A stretch of 62,813 nucleotides of DNA from Alphaproteobacteria bacterium. GTDB lineage: Bacteria; Pseudomonadota; Alphaproteobacteria; Caulobacterales; Hyphomonadaceae. How positions within the stretch are numbered: position 1 is the stretch's first letter; each line of letters opens with the position of its first letter. Below, piece after piece: positions 46,070 through 54,891 of the stretch. The DNA lies in assembly GCA_016125405.1 (NCBI GenBank), contig WGLW01000015.1:1-62813 (forward strand), written 5' to 3'. A model generated the notes under the pieces. That model was not told where the DNA came from. It searched no databases and worked only from the letters and a program-made list of their open reading frames with translations. Position numbers and translations under genes: made by a program.

Positions 46070-47272
46070 TTATCTGCCTTCAAACCGAAACGGCAGCACG
46101 TCGCCTGCCTTGGTCTGCGGCAGTCGCGCTACTTCGGATCGGGGTATGAGTTTGACGATCCCTCCTTGCTTTTCATCGAACCAGCCAAGTGGAAGGCCGG
46201 CGAGGCTTTCAGCATCACGAGCAGAAATCGTCAGATCGGAATTGAGCAGATCGATTTTGGTCCGCAGTTGAGCGTCTACAACGGCGTTGAAGCCCTCCGC
46301 CAAAGCGCGAGGGCGGGGCACTGGCCATACATCATCAAAAGGCTCACCTCTGCTCCAGCCTCGCGCACTGTATGACTTATATAACGCGCGAGCGGATTCT
46401 GGATCCAGAATATTTAGATCGCTCAGCCGTTTGATCTGCGCTTTGATTGAGACCTTCCAGCGGTCTTTCAACGCTTCAAACTCCGCCAAGCTATGGAAGC
46501 GAGTTTCATTCGGATAAGTTGTCCCCGGTAGGAGGAATGCGCTTCCCAGCCTGAACGCCTGCTGTTCAATGAGCTCAAAGTTTTCGGCGAAGTCGATCGC
46601 CGACACTCCGCGGTGCAACACGGCGTGAGCCATCTCATGTGCAGAGTCCATCTGCCTACGGGAGAACGACATCTTGTCGTCCGCAAGCAGCACATAAGGA
46701 CGCTGCTCTTCATCGCGCCAACGGCATAGCCCATCGAGACGAGAAGTCCCCATTTCTTCGGAGGCAACCACGAAACCGCTGCGCTCCATGAATGCGACAA
46801 CATCCACGCATGGACCTTGGCCCAACCCCCAGTGCTCGCGGAGTTGAAGCGCGATCCGCTCCAAATCCTCGTTCCTTAGCTGTTTGAAGGAGGTGCGGCC
46901 CATAGCGTCCGGAATATCCACGCTCGGCAGTTCGATGTATTCCTGCAAGGCCGTGGACAAATCGAACAGCCACGACATGCGTGCACGTTGAAGAGCCTTT
47001 TCGCGCTTCAGCGTGGAGGCTAGCGATCGGAAGAAAACCGGGCGATCAGATTGGAGAAGCGGTCGAAGGAAATGCTCGGGCCGAACATTCAAAGCTTCCG
47101 CGAGCGAGCGCAGAGCGTCTGGCTCCGGCGTTGCGCTTCCATCTTCCCAGCGTTGAACCGTGCTCGCGCTTTTACCAACGCGCCGAGCCAGCGCTTCACG
47201 CGTTACGTAGCCTTGAGCTTCGCGGGCCAAGACCAGCCTGCCGGGAACAAACCCTGGGGTGCCGTTGCGCAT
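46070..47272 (-). CDS. XRE-type HTH / ImmA-IrrE metallopeptidase protein
   Basis: A 400-residue protein. Residues 20-70 are an XRE helix-turn-helix (LARRVGKSASTVQRWEDG). The middle is a COG2856/ImmA-IrrE zinc peptidase with SAHEMAHAVLH (HExxH) and a downstream Glu in ELIEQQAFRLGSAFLLP. Family members such as ImmA cleave repressors to induce mobile elements, or act as antitoxins. It is downstream of an unknown gene on the same strand, 81 bp apart. Confidence 0.85.
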   Translation of the reverse strand: MRNGTPGFVPGRLVLAREAQGYVTREALARRVGKSASTVQRWEDGSATPEPDALRSLAEALNVRPEHFLRPLLQSDRPVFFRSLASTLKREKALQRARMSWLFDLSTALQEYIELPSVDIPDAMGRTSFKQLRNEDLERIALQLREHWGLGQGPCVDVVAFMERSGFVVASEEMGTSRLDGLCRWRDEEQRPYVLLADDKMSFSRRQMDSAHEMAHAVLHRGVSAIDFAENFELIEQQAFRLGSAFLLPGTTYPNETRFHSLAEFEALKDRWKVSIKAQIKRLSDLNILDPESARALYKSYSARGWSRGEPFDDVWPVPRPRALAEGFNAVVDAQLRTKIDLLNSDLTISARDAESLAGLPLGWFDEKQGGIVKLIPRSEVARLPQTKAGDVLPFRFEGR

Positions 47273-47353
47273 CGGCCCTCGAATCCCTCTGCCCGACTAG
47301 CTCCGGAGAGCTGTCGGGCAAATGCCTGAATAAACCGTGTGGACCTAATTCCG

Positions 47354-48040
47354 TTACTTCTTGTCGGGTTCCGCGGAAGTGCCTTCCTCGGTCGCCGCCG
47401 ACTTGGGAGCCTTGAGCTTCACGAGAGGACCCTTCGGCGGCGGAACTGCGGCCACCGGCGGCGCTATTGAACCGTCATCGGGATAGGAGGCAAGAAAGTC
47501 CTTGAGCGACTGCCGAAATACGAACCGGCTAAACGTCGCATCGATGACGGCGATCTCCACATCCTTGGCGGTACCGCGAACAGTGGGATCGCGCGACACG
47601 AGCAAGGCAACGTACAGGTCTGGGTCCGTCTCAAATTCTGGCCCAAAGGGAAGGGTGGGCGTGCAGAACAAGTTCATCGACACGGCGGCGCCGCGTGTTT
47701 TGTTCTTGGTTGGCAGTTCACCGGGCTCCGGTTGGGAGGAGATGCCCACAACGCAAACGCCGAACCGCTGCATTGGCTGAAAAAAGGCTTGGTCGGTGCC
47801 AGGCACGAGGTGCCCAAGCAGACACTCGCCCCCGTGCCGGTCGCCGACTTCCTGAAAGGTCTGTTCCAGCTTCTGGAAACGGACGAATCCTTCCGCGCGC
47901 GCGGAGCGCCAAGCCGTGAGGTCAGTCTTCTTGGCCCACTCGGCCGCGGAGCGAAGCACTCCCGGCACCACGTCCAGCACGCCTTGTAGAAAGCCGCGTG
48001 GGAGGTGCTTGCGGATTAAGTCGGCGACATCGACGGGCAT
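47354..48040 (-). CDS. unknown partner of the XRE-ImmA gene
   Basis: A 228-residue protein. The frame is open upstream into a VirB10-like fragment, but the ATG at 48040 has GGAGG seven bases before it and is chosen. It starts MPVDVADLIRKHLPRGFLQG. The central part is beta-rich (MQRFGVCVVGISSQPEPGEL) and the C-terminus is Pro/Lys-rich and disordered. No family is recognised. Its placement before an XRE-ImmA gene fits a two-gene regulatory or toxin-antitoxin-like module. Confidence 0.6.
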   Translation of the reverse strand: MPVDVADLIRKHLPRGFLQGVLDVVPGVLRSAAEWAKKTDLTAWRSARAEGFVRFQKLEQTFQEVGDRHGGECLLGHLVPGTDQAFFQPMQRFGVCVVGISSQPEPGELPTKNKTRGAAVSMNLFCTPTLPFGPEFETDPDLYVALLVSRDPTVRGTAKDVEIAVIDATFSRFVFRQSLKDFLASYPDDGSIAPPVAAVPPPKGPLVKLKAPKSAATEEGTSAEPDKK

Positions 48041-48139
48041 TTCCGCCTCCGATTCCGTTAATACGGAATCCATAGCCGATTTATACCGGAATGCAACTTG
48101 TCCTAGTGGCAGGCCTGTTAGTAACATACAATATGTTGA

Positions 48140-48429
48140 TTCAGCGAACGAAGTTAGATCGTCGCTCTCGATTACCGAAATCCACTTTCCGGCCTCCACG
48201 CGAATGGTCGGCGGAATGCCGAGACTGCGGTCGACGACGCGGTTGGTGATGATGCTGGCGCTTCGCTGGACGCCTTCGTTGATCGCGGATTCGACGGAGT
48301 CGCGGATGGCGCCGATGCCGACATAGGTGAGCTGCGGGTCTTCGGTGGGGCGAGGCCGATGTTGATCAGTGTTCCTAGGGCCGCTGCGCCGAATACCTCT
48401 CTCGCACCAAGCTGCACGAGCTGACTCAT
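48140..48429 (-). pseudogene. TrbI/VirB10-like C-terminal fragment, frameshifted
   Basis: Two minus-strand frames joined by one missing base in a C run (48347-48350) give AALGTLINIGLAP, then VGIGAIRDSVESAINEGVQR and SLGIPPTIRVEAGKW. This looks like the end of a conjugation-channel VirB10/TrbI protein. The 5' part is lost exactly at the left end of the recombinase element. The frame then runs into the downstream gene. I am moderately sure of the family. Confidence 0.4.
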
Positions 48430-48533
48430 AATGCCGAGCGCCGGATTATGCCGCGCGGCGGCGCCAGCGCCTTGAGAACGCTGGCCCCAGCCGCGCGGCG
48501 CTCGGCATAATCAGAGCGCTTCGAGGAAGGCGA
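48427..48533 (+). repeat. left terminal inverted repeat of the RIT-mer element
   Basis: It matches 55163-55270 in inverted orientation with high identity. It contains the motif CGGCATAAT (or its complement) three times and an inner hairpin GCCAGCG/CGCTGGC. Its inner end overlaps the last codons of the third recombinase gene. Confidence 0.85.
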
Positions 48534-49506
48534 GGAGCTGATCATCCGGCCGGTATCGGCCCGGCGGCTGTTCAGGCGCGGCGATGCGGGCGAGCGCGGT
48601 CTCCTTCATCTTGAGGTCGGCGTGCAGATAGATCTGGGTCGTCTCCACCGACTCGTGTCCTAGCCACAGCGCGATCACGGATTGATCGACGCCATGTCTC
48701 AGCAGTTCCATGGCGGTGCTGTGCCGCAGGACGTGCGGGCTCACTTTTCGGCCAGCAAGCGATGGGCGCGACCGCGCGGCGGTTTCGCCGTGACGGCGAA
48801 CCAGGCGTTCGAGAGCATCCCGGCTGAGGTGATCACCACGCAGCGTCGGGAACAGCGGTTCTTCTTCTCTCACGTTCCGTTCCCTGATCCAGGCTTCCAG
48901 CAGCCTGGCGGTTTCTCGCCGCAGCGGCGTGCATCTCTCTTTGCGGCCCTTTCCCTCGCACCGGATATGGGCGCCGGCGCCCAGCACGACATCGCGTCGG
49001 CGCAACCCGATCAACTCGGACGCCCGAAGACCAGCCTGCAGGGCGACCAGCAGGACCAGGTGATCCCGCCGGCCCACCCAAGTCGTCCGGTCGGGCGCGG
49101 CAAGGAATGCTTCCATCTCCTCGCTATCGAGGAAGGTCACCGCCTGCTTCACATGGCGCTTGCTGGGCATCGTCAGAATGCGCTGGCAGTGAAGGAGATA
49201 AGCAGGTTCGTTCATCGCCACGAACCGGAAGAAGGAACGGATCGCCGCCAGCCGCGTGTTGCGGCTGCGGGCGCCGTTCTGTCGTTCCGTCTCGATGTGG
49301 ACCAGGAAGTCAGTGACGAGGTCCGCGTCGATGTCTTCTACCGCCAAGCGCGTCGGCGGCCTGCCCAGGCGCCTTTCGGCGTACCGGAGCAGCAGGCGGA
49401 AGGTGTCGCGATAGCCCGCGACCGTGTTGGGGCTGGCGTTCATCTGGATCGCAAGCCGTTCGGTGAAGAAGCGCTGCAGCAGCGCCGGGAACGTCGAGGC
49501 GGTCAT
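48511..49506 (-). CDS. tyrosine recombinase, third of the trio
   Basis: A 331-residue phage-integrase-family recombinase. The N-terminal SAM-like domain is within residues 1-110. Catalytic residues are Arg in LQAGLRASELIGL, Lys in CEGKGRKERC, HVLRHST (HxxR), the GHESVETTQIY His and the nucleophile Tyr. The last residues LLAFLEAL are encoded inside the left inverted repeat. It starts within the second recombinase stop (4-bp overlap). It presumably acts as a complex with the other two. Confidence 0.92.
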   Translation of the reverse strand: MTASTFPALLQRFFTERLAIQMNASPNTVAGYRDTFRLLLRYAERRLGRPPTRLAVEDIDADLVTDFLVHIETERQNGARSRNTRLAAIRSFFRFVAMNEPAYLLHCQRILTMPSKRHVKQAVTFLDSEEMEAFLAAPDRTTWVGRRDHLVLLVALQAGLRASELIGLRRRDVVLGAGAHIRCEGKGRKERCTPLRRETARLLEAWIRERNVREEEPLFPTLRGDHLSRDALERLVRRHGETAARSRPSLAGRKVSPHVLRHSTAMELLRHGVDQSVIALWLGHESVETTQIYLHADLKMKETALARIAAPEQPPGRYRPDDQLLAFLEAL

Positions 49507-50444
49507 GAACGCGCCTCCTCGGCATGTTCGACCCGTGCGGCGGCCAGCTCCAGAAGCTCGGGGACCGCCTCGATGTACCAGTAGGTGTTCTCCGGTCGGG
49601 AGTGGCCAAGATAGGTCGTGAGCTTGATCATCTCCTGCCCGGCATCTTTGCCGGAGCGATACCAGCCGATCAGCGTGCGGGCGGCGAAGGTATGCCGCAG
49701 ATCATGGATGCGCGGCCCACGCCCGTGTCGGAGATAGCGCTGCGCTGGGCGCATGCCGATCTGCTGGCAGATGCGGGCGAAGGTGTACCTGGCGGCGCAG
49801 TCACCGGTACGCACGCCATGCTCATTGACGAACAAGGCCGCTGGCGAAGAACCCAACAGCCTGTCGCGCTCGGCGATGTACGCCCGCAAACGCGCCGTGA
49901 CGCTGTCAGAGAGCGGGACAAGGCGCGCCTTGCCAAGCTTGCCGCGCTGGATGACCAGAACGCCAGTCTCAAGCTCTGCGTCGGTGGTATCGAGCGCCAA
50001 CGCTTCGCTGATGCGCAGGCCCGTGACGGCGATCAGGCCGAAGAGTGTTGTGTAGGTCAGGCCGCGTAGCCCGTACGCTGAAGGCAGGTCCGCCGCGGCG
50101 AGGAGGATGCTGGCTATCTCAGCCTCGCTGTAAATGTACGGCCGCGAGCGCCGGGTCCGTTGCGGGATCAGCCCGGCCGGCGGCGGCTCATGCGCCGGGT
50201 CGAGCCCATGTAGCCACTGGGCGAACAACCGGACTATCCCTAAGCGGGCCGCCCATGTCTGGCGCCCGGCGACACCGAAGCTCGCCTGCCAGCGGAGGAA
50301 GAGACCGGGCGTGATGTGGCTGGCGTTCTGGGTTTCGGCGAAGGCGATGAAGCGGCGGAGCACACGAGCGGAGGTGTCGAGATCGTAGCCGAGGCTACGC
50401 CTGACGGCGAGGTAGCGATCGAGTTCCTGGCGAAGCGGGCTCAT
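49503..50444 (-). CDS. tyrosine recombinase, second of the trio
   Basis: A 313-residue recombinase with an N-terminal core-binding domain and catalytic residues Arg (VTGLRISEAL), Lys (QRGKLGKARL), HDLRHTF, GHSRPENTYWY. An insertion GWYRSGKDAGQEMIKL lies between HxxR and the GH motif, typical of the middle RIT protein. It overlaps both neighbours by 4 bp, implying strict co-translation. Confidence 0.92.
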   Translation of the reverse strand: MSPLRQELDRYLAVRRSLGYDLDTSARVLRRFIAFAETQNASHITPGLFLRWQASFGVAGRQTWAARLGIVRLFAQWLHGLDPAHEPPPAGLIPQRTRRSRPYIYSEAEIASILLAAADLPSAYGLRGLTYTTLFGLIAVTGLRISEALALDTTDAELETGVLVIQRGKLGKARLVPLSDSVTARLRAYIAERDRLLGSSPAALFVNEHGVRTGDCAARYTFARICQQIGMRPAQRYLRHGRGPRIHDLRHTFAARTLIGWYRSGKDAGQEMIKLTTYLGHSRPENTYWYIEAVPELLELAAARVEHAEEARS

Positions 50445-51364
50445 TGCGCGCCTCCCACTGCCGGCCAGGGCTGGGCGATGGAGCGAAGGCTTTCGACATC
50501 GAGTCTGGCATAGATCAGGGTGGAGGCGCGCGAGCGGTGGCGGAGCATGTTGCCCACCTCCTCCAGTGAGGCGCCGTCCCGAACCAGCCGCGTCGCCAGG
50601 CTGTGCCGCAAGACGTGCGATCCGACATAGGGAACAGGCGGCTTGACACCCGCCCGCGCAAAGGCCTCGCGAAGAACCGCATTGAGCACCTGACTGTCCT
50701 TGAATGGCCGGTGCGGCGCCCGCTCGGTGACGAACAGGTGGCGCGAGTCGGAGACGCGATCCCGAAGGTAAGCGGCAATCGCCTCGCCAACATCAGGCGG
50801 GATGGGAACGCGGTCGTGGCTCTTGCCCTTGCCGCGCACCAACAGCTCGCCGGCGCGCCAGTCGATATCCTCCAGACGGATGGCGATCACCTCGTGCGCC
50901 CGCAAGCCCAGCCGGGCGAGCAGAAGCGCCATGGCGTAGTTGCGAGCGCCGGACCGGTTGTCGGCGCGCACTTCTTTTAGAACGGCCTCCACCTGTTCGG
51001 GACTGAGATGGCGCGGCAGCCGGGCGTTGTACCGATGGGCGATGCTCGGGATCGATAGCGCCAGGTTGGTCTTCGTCAGGCCGCACCGGAAGAGATATCT
51101 GAAGAAGTTGCGCAGATGCGTCGGCGGGGTCTTGTCGCGGTACGGCGCCTTGCTGGCTGTCAGTTTCTGGAGGAAGAGGACAATGTCAGTGGGGGTGATC
51201 GCGGCGAGATCGACGTCGCTTTGACCGAAGCGGAAGTCTAGGAACCGGTCGGCGAAGCGCCAGCAGTGGCCGATGGTGCGTTCGCTCAGGCCGCGTTGGC
51301 GGCGGAGATGGTCTTCGTAGTCATGGCGCAGGCTCGCGCGCAGGCTTGCAGTCTGGTCGGCCAT
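50441..51364 (-). CDS. tyrosine recombinase, first of the trio
   Basis: A 307-residue recombinase with catalytic residues Arg (LGLRAHEVIAI), Lys (VRGKGKSHDR), HVLRHSL, LRHRSRASTLIY. The frame is open upstream, but the ATG at 51364 with GGAGC eight bases before it is chosen because MADQTASLRASLRHDYEDHL begins the core-binding domain. The 51365-51582 gap upstream holds a perfect palindrome ATGGACCA-AGAC-TGGTCCAT (51500-51519), perhaps an operator. Confidence 0.92.
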   Translation of the reverse strand: MADQTASLRASLRHDYEDHLRRQRGLSERTIGHCWRFADRFLDFRFGQSDVDLAAITPTDIVLFLQKLTASKAPYRDKTPPTHLRNFFRYLFRCGLTKTNLALSIPSIAHRYNARLPRHLSPEQVEAVLKEVRADNRSGARNYAMALLLARLGLRAHEVIAIRLEDIDWRAGELLVRGKGKSHDRVPIPPDVGEAIAAYLRDRVSDSRHLFVTERAPHRPFKDSQVLNAVLREAFARAGVKPPVPYVGSHVLRHSLATRLVRDGASLEEVGNMLRHRSRASTLIYARLDVESLRSIAQPWPAVGGAQ

Positions 51365-51582
51365 GTTGTTGCTCCTTCTAGGGTGAAGGAGCGACGTCTG
51401 GTCTAGGTTCGAAGCGTTGTCGCCGCAAACGGCGCACTTACAGTATCGCTCCCTCCAAAAAAGGCAGGCCGTTCTAAGCTGGTATCTGGCGGCATGGAGA
51501 TGGACCAAGACTGGTCCATGATGGCTAAGTCGGTCGTCGTTGCGCGCCATAGCCAGAGATCGGGTCCAGCCGGAACGAGCAT

Positions 51583-51975
51583 TCAGTCGTGAAAGCGGTT
51601 TGCGCGGTAGCGTCCCTGGATCCACTCGGGAACAAAGGTTAGCCCAGCCAGCGCAAGCGCAGCCCAGACGATGTCGCCGATATAGCGCGGCTCGATCGGT
51701 ACGGCGCCCGTCGCGACGAGCAGCACGGCGAACGCAGCGACGAGGAAGACGGGCCCCGAATAGAAACAGTGCCGGCGCCCACATCGCGCGGCGTTGGCGA
51801 GGCAGGCGACGCCCATCCATGCAAGCGCGACTATAGTGAGGCCCGCATCGGCGAGGAGCGGAGTGTCGCCGCGAAAGAGCGAAAGGGCGAGAAGAAGAGC
51901 GAGCGGTGCGCCCCAGGCCGCCAAGAACGACATTGGCTTGGCCAGAAAATCCTTCGCTTTCGAACGGTCGCCCAT
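51583..51975 (-). CDS. small membrane protein of the mer operon
   Basis: A 130-residue protein with four hydrophobic segments. Between the second and third is NAARCGRRHCFYSGP, two Cys in a CxxxxC arrangement that could bind Hg(II). It follows merA by 4 bp, so it is probably the last gene of the operon. I recall similar CGRxHC proteins of unknown function near mercury genes. A GTG at 51990 overlapping merA is the alternative start. Transport or sensing of mercury is inferred. Confidence 0.65.
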   Translation of the reverse strand: MGDRSKAKDFLAKPMSFLAAWGAPLALLLALSLFRGDTPLLADAGLTIVALAWMGVACLANAARCGRRHCFYSGPVFLVAAFAVLLVATGAVPIEPRYIGDIVWAALALAGLTFVPEWIQGRYRANRFHD

Positions 51976-51979
51976 CGCG

Positions 51980-53398
51980 TCAACCCGCACAGCAAGAGAG
52001 CTTGGCCACGTCCTTCTCGAAGCCTTGCGCGGCGAGCTTCAGGCCTTCGACCGTGGTGAGGTAGGGGAAGATCGTATCGCCCAGAGCCTTCGCCGTCATT
52101 CCGTGCCTGAGCGCAAGTGTGAGCGTCTGGATAGTCTCAGCCCCTTCCGGGGCAATCACCTGGCCACCGAGCAGCCGATCCGTTCGCGAATCTGCAATGA
52201 GCTTGATAAGCCCGCGCGTGTCGCGCGCGGCAAGCGCGCGCGGAACCTGGTCAAGCTGCACAACAGAGATCTTGACGGCATGGCCCGCGTCTTTGGCCTG
52301 CGCTTCACTCAAGCCTACGCCCGCGACTTGCGGATCGGTGAACACGACCCAAGGCATCGAGGAGTTGTCGTACCGATCATCGCCGCCCATGGCATTGCGG
52401 GCGGCGAGCTTGGCGCCGTAAGCGGCCATGTAGACGAACTGGTCGCGGTTCGTGACGTCGCCCGCAGCGTAAACGCCGTCGCGCGAGGTTCGCATACGCT
52501 CATTGACGACGATGGCGCCTCGCGCGTCTTGAGCGACGCCGGATTCAGTGAGGCCGAGCCGCTCGACATTGGGCGTCCGGCCCGTTGTGAGCAATATTTT
52601 CTCGGCTTGAATCTCGATGCGTTCGCCGTTCTCGGTCACGCATAGTGTCACGCCGCCCTTGTCCTCACGGCAGGCGTCGTAAGCAATGCCGCAGAAGAGG
52701 CGAACGCCTTCGGCCGCAAACGCCTGCATCAGGGCAGCCGAAACCTCGATCTCGGCCTGCGGCAGTAGCCGCGAGCGGCAGACCAGCGTTACTTCAACAC
52801 CCATGCGCGCCATCATCTGCGCAAGCTCGGCGCCGATGAAACCCCCGCCGACGACAATCAGACTCTTCGGGAGCCTATCGAGATCGAGCAGCGAGGTGCT
52901 GGTGAGATAACTCACCTTGTCGATGCCGGGAATCGCAGGAATGGCGGGCCGCGTGCCGGTCGCGATGATGATCTTGGGCGCCTGGATGAAGCGGTCGCCG
53001 ACCTGCACACCACTATCGGCTAGGCGCGCCGCGCCTTCGACGTACTCAATCGTCGGATATTGGGGCAGCAGCTCGGCGTACTTCTTCTTGCGCAAGTCGG
53101 CGACGAGTTCGTCCTTTTCGGCGATAAGCGCACGCCAATCCGTCACGCGCGCCTGGCCGGAGAGCCCATGAAACCGGCCGGCGGCTCGCGCGGCGTAGAG
53201 GGCTTCAGCGGCCCGGATCATGGTCTTGGACGGCACGCAGCCGACATTGACGCACGTGCCGCCGATAACCCCATGACCAATGAGAACCACGCTTGCGCCT
53301 TGCTCTGCGGCGGTGATGGCGGCGGAGAATCCGGCTGACCCTGCGCCAATGACGGCGAGATCGTAAGCGCGCTTCTTCGGCGTGCAGCAATCGGGCAT
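51980..53398 (-). CDS. merA: mercury(II) reductase
   Basis: A 472-residue FAD/NAD(P)H disulfide oxidoreductase that reduces Hg(II) to Hg(0) in the cytosol. The redox pair is GGTCVNVGCVPSK (Cys49, Cys54), FAD motif AVIGAGSAGFSAA, NADPH motif IVVGGGFIGAELAQ and YAAGDVT. The C-terminal Cys pair 469-470 delivers Hg. The N-terminal MerP-like domain (NmerA) is missing; instead the first residues are MPDCC. It starts one base after the merF stop. Confidence 0.95.
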   Translation of the reverse strand: MPDCCTPKKRAYDLAVIGAGSAGFSAAITAAEQGASVVLIGHGVIGGTCVNVGCVPSKTMIRAAEALYAARAAGRFHGLSGQARVTDWRALIAEKDELVADLRKKKYAELLPQYPTIEYVEGAARLADSGVQVGDRFIQAPKIIIATGTRPAIPAIPGIDKVSYLTSTSLLDLDRLPKSLIVVGGGFIGAELAQMMARMGVEVTLVCRSRLLPQAEIEVSAALMQAFAAEGVRLFCGIAYDACREDKGGVTLCVTENGERIEIQAEKILLTTGRTPNVERLGLTESGVAQDARGAIVVNERMRTSRDGVYAAGDVTNRDQFVYMAAYGAKLAARNAMGGDDRYDNSSMPWVVFTDPQVAGVGLSEAQAKDAGHAVKISVVQLDQVPRALAARDTRGLIKLIADSRTDRLLGGQVIAPEGAETIQTLTLALRHGMTAKALGDTIFPYLTTVEGLKLAAQGFEKDVAKLSCCAG

Positions 53399-53632
53399 TT
53401 AAGCACTCTTTTTCGAAGAAGGTTCAGGAGCCCGTCCGCTTCGCGGTCGCCACCAAGCCCAGATAAGGAGCGCCGCCAGGACGGCGACGCCCCCGATCAG
53501 CGGAGCCCCCGCGCGTCCCAACAGCGCCCAAAGGCCTGCGGCGCCGAGGGACAGCAAATTTAGCGGCGTGAGCAGGCAGCACAAAGTGGCGGTGAGAATG
53601 CCGACGGAAAAGATCGGCCAGTCTTTCATCAC
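53399..53632 (-). CDS. merF: MerF-like mercury transport protein
   Basis: A 77-residue protein with two membrane helices. The first holds the vicinal Cys pair in TATLCCLLTPLNLL, as in MerF. The second cytosolic Cys pair of typical MerF is absent: the C-terminus is a basic, Ser/Pro-rich tail. The start overlaps the merP stop by 4 bp, and merA starts at the next base after its stop. It would move Hg(II) across the inner membrane. Confidence 0.75.
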   Translation of the reverse strand: MMKDWPIFSVGILTATLCCLLTPLNLLSLGAAGLWALLGRAGAPLIGGVAVLAALLIWAWWRPRSGRAPEPSSKKSA

Positions 53633-53967
53633 GAACCGCTAGTGACGGCTCGCGCCGGATAGCCTGCATTTGCGGACGCAGCTGCGATTTGCTCGGGCGT
53701 GGCGCGCGCCGGATCAAAGGTCACGGTGGCGCGCTTGGTGGCGAAATCCACTTCGACGCTACGCACGCCCGCGACGCGCGACATGGCGGTGCGCACAGTG
53801 ATTGGGCAGGTGGCGCAGGTCATTTTATCGACGACGAACACCGTCGTGCGCATCTTGGCGGGCGCTTGGGCGCCGGTCTGCGCGGCCGATGGTAACGGCA
53901 CGAGCGCTGCAAGGCCGCCAAGACCGAGAGCGGCGGTGATCACCGCTGCGACGAGAGTTTTTTTCAT
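53629..53967 (-). CDS. merP: periplasmic mercury-binding protein MerP
   Basis: A 112-residue exported protein. Signal peptide MKKTLVAAVITAALGLGGLA is followed by a heavy-metal-associated domain with VDKMTCATCPITV (the two Hg-binding Cys), VRSVEVDFATKRATVTFD and ATPEQIAAASANAGYPA. It binds Hg(II) in the periplasm and passes it to MerT/MerF. It lies 13 bp after merT. Confidence 0.93.
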   Translation of the reverse strand: MKKTLVAAVITAALGLGGLAALVPLPSAAQTGAQAPAKMRTTVFVVDKMTCATCPITVRTAMSRVAGVRSVEVDFATKRATVTFDPARATPEQIAAASANAGYPARAVTSGS

Positions 53968-53980
53968 AGGAGTTCCTCCT

Positions 53981-54370
53981 TCAATAGAAAAACTTGGCCC
54001 ACCAATCGATTGTGGCCGAAACCACGACTAGCGCCGCTGCGATCCAGAGCGCGAGTTGGGTGATGAGCGAGGATTCCGGGCGGGCGCAGTATGAGCCGTC
54101 CTCGCACGCGGGTTTCGCCCGGAAATAGACGTGCCAGAAGCCTACGCCGATGAAGACCGCCGCCACCAAAAGGAACACCGGCTTGAACGGCTCAAGCAGC
54201 GTGAGCTGGCCGATCCAGGCGCCGGAGGCGCCGAGCGTCACCAGCGCCAAAGGCAGGACGCAGCAAGACGAGGCGAGCACCGCGCCCACGACCCCGCCGA
54301 CAGCGAGCCAGCGCCGCGGGCCGCTGCCGGGGACTGACTTTAGCTTTGGATTTTGCTCTGTATCGATCAT
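53981..54370 (-). CDS. merT: mercuric transport protein MerT
   Basis: A 129-residue inner-membrane protein with three helices. The first helix has the Cys pair in VLASSCCVLPLALVTLG, and the loop CEDGSYCARP gives the second Cys set. It imports Hg(II) from MerP. An upstream ATG at 54379 would lie in the -10 box of the inferred promoter, so 54370 is preferred, which would make the mRNA nearly leaderless. Confidence 0.9.
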   Translation of the reverse strand: MIDTEQNPKLKSVPGSGPRRWLAVGGVVGAVLASSCCVLPLALVTLGASGAWIGQLTLLEPFKPVFLLVAAVFIGVGFWHVYFRAKPACEDGSYCARPESSLITQLALWIAAALVVVSATIDWWAKFFY

Positions 54371-54377
54371 GCGCTTC

Positions 54378-54408
54378 ATGCTACAAGCTGTAGTAACTAC
54401 AGGATCAA
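54378..54408 (-). promoter_or_regulatory. mer promoter with MerR operator
   Basis: On the minus strand, TTGATC (54408-54403) and TAGCAT (54383-54378) are separated by 19 bp, the long spacer typical of MerR-controlled promoters. Between them sits the palindrome CTGTAGTTACTACAG (54402-54388), placed for MerR binding and DNA twisting. It lies between the divergent merT and merR. Confidence 0.75.
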
Positions 54409-54423
54409 GAGAAATCTGCAGTG

Positions 54424-54891
54424 ATGACGTCTGGCTTGAATCAAGGCGATTTACGGCGCGGGGAACTCGCGCGTGAGGCTGACTGCAACCTCGAAACCAT
54501 CCGCTATTACGAGACCATCGGCCTTATTCCGCATCCGCCGCGCAGCGAGGGCCGCCACCGTCTTTACGGGCGTGCGCACATCAATCGGCTGCGCTTCATC
54601 TTGCGTGGGCGCGAACTTGGTTTCTCAATTGATGAAATCCGCGCTTTGCTCGCGATCGAGGACAGCGGCGGGGCATGCTCAGATGTTTATGCGCTGACGA
54701 CGCAGCACCTGGTGCAGGTGAAGCGCAAGATTGCCGATCTGCGGCGGCTCGAACGTATACTTGCGTCCACGGCGGCAGCGTGCGCGCGCGATGCTTCGCC
54801 GGAATGTCCGATTATCGAGGCGCTGTCGGCTCGGATGGGCACGCAGAAGCCCACGATGCCACGACGGCGAGGCGCTCGATCGCGTCAATGA
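54424..54891 (+). CDS. merR: mercury-responsive regulator MerR
   Basis: A 155-residue MerR-family activator/repressor. The winged helix has CNLETIRYYETIGLIPHPPR and GRHRLYGRAHINRLRFI. The effector part has Cys in GGACSDVY and in AAACARDASPEC, the three Hg-binding Cys; the last two are one residue closer than in Tn501 MerR. It is divergent from merT and should control it and itself. A GTG at 54421 is an alternative start. Confidence 0.9.
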   Translation: MTSGLNQGDLRRGELAREADCNLETIRYYETIGLIPHPPRSEGRHRLYGRAHINRLRFILRGRELGFSIDEIRALLAIEDSGGACSDVYALTTQHLVQVKRKIADLRRLERILASTAAACARDASPECPIIEALSARMGTQKPTMPRRRGARSRQ

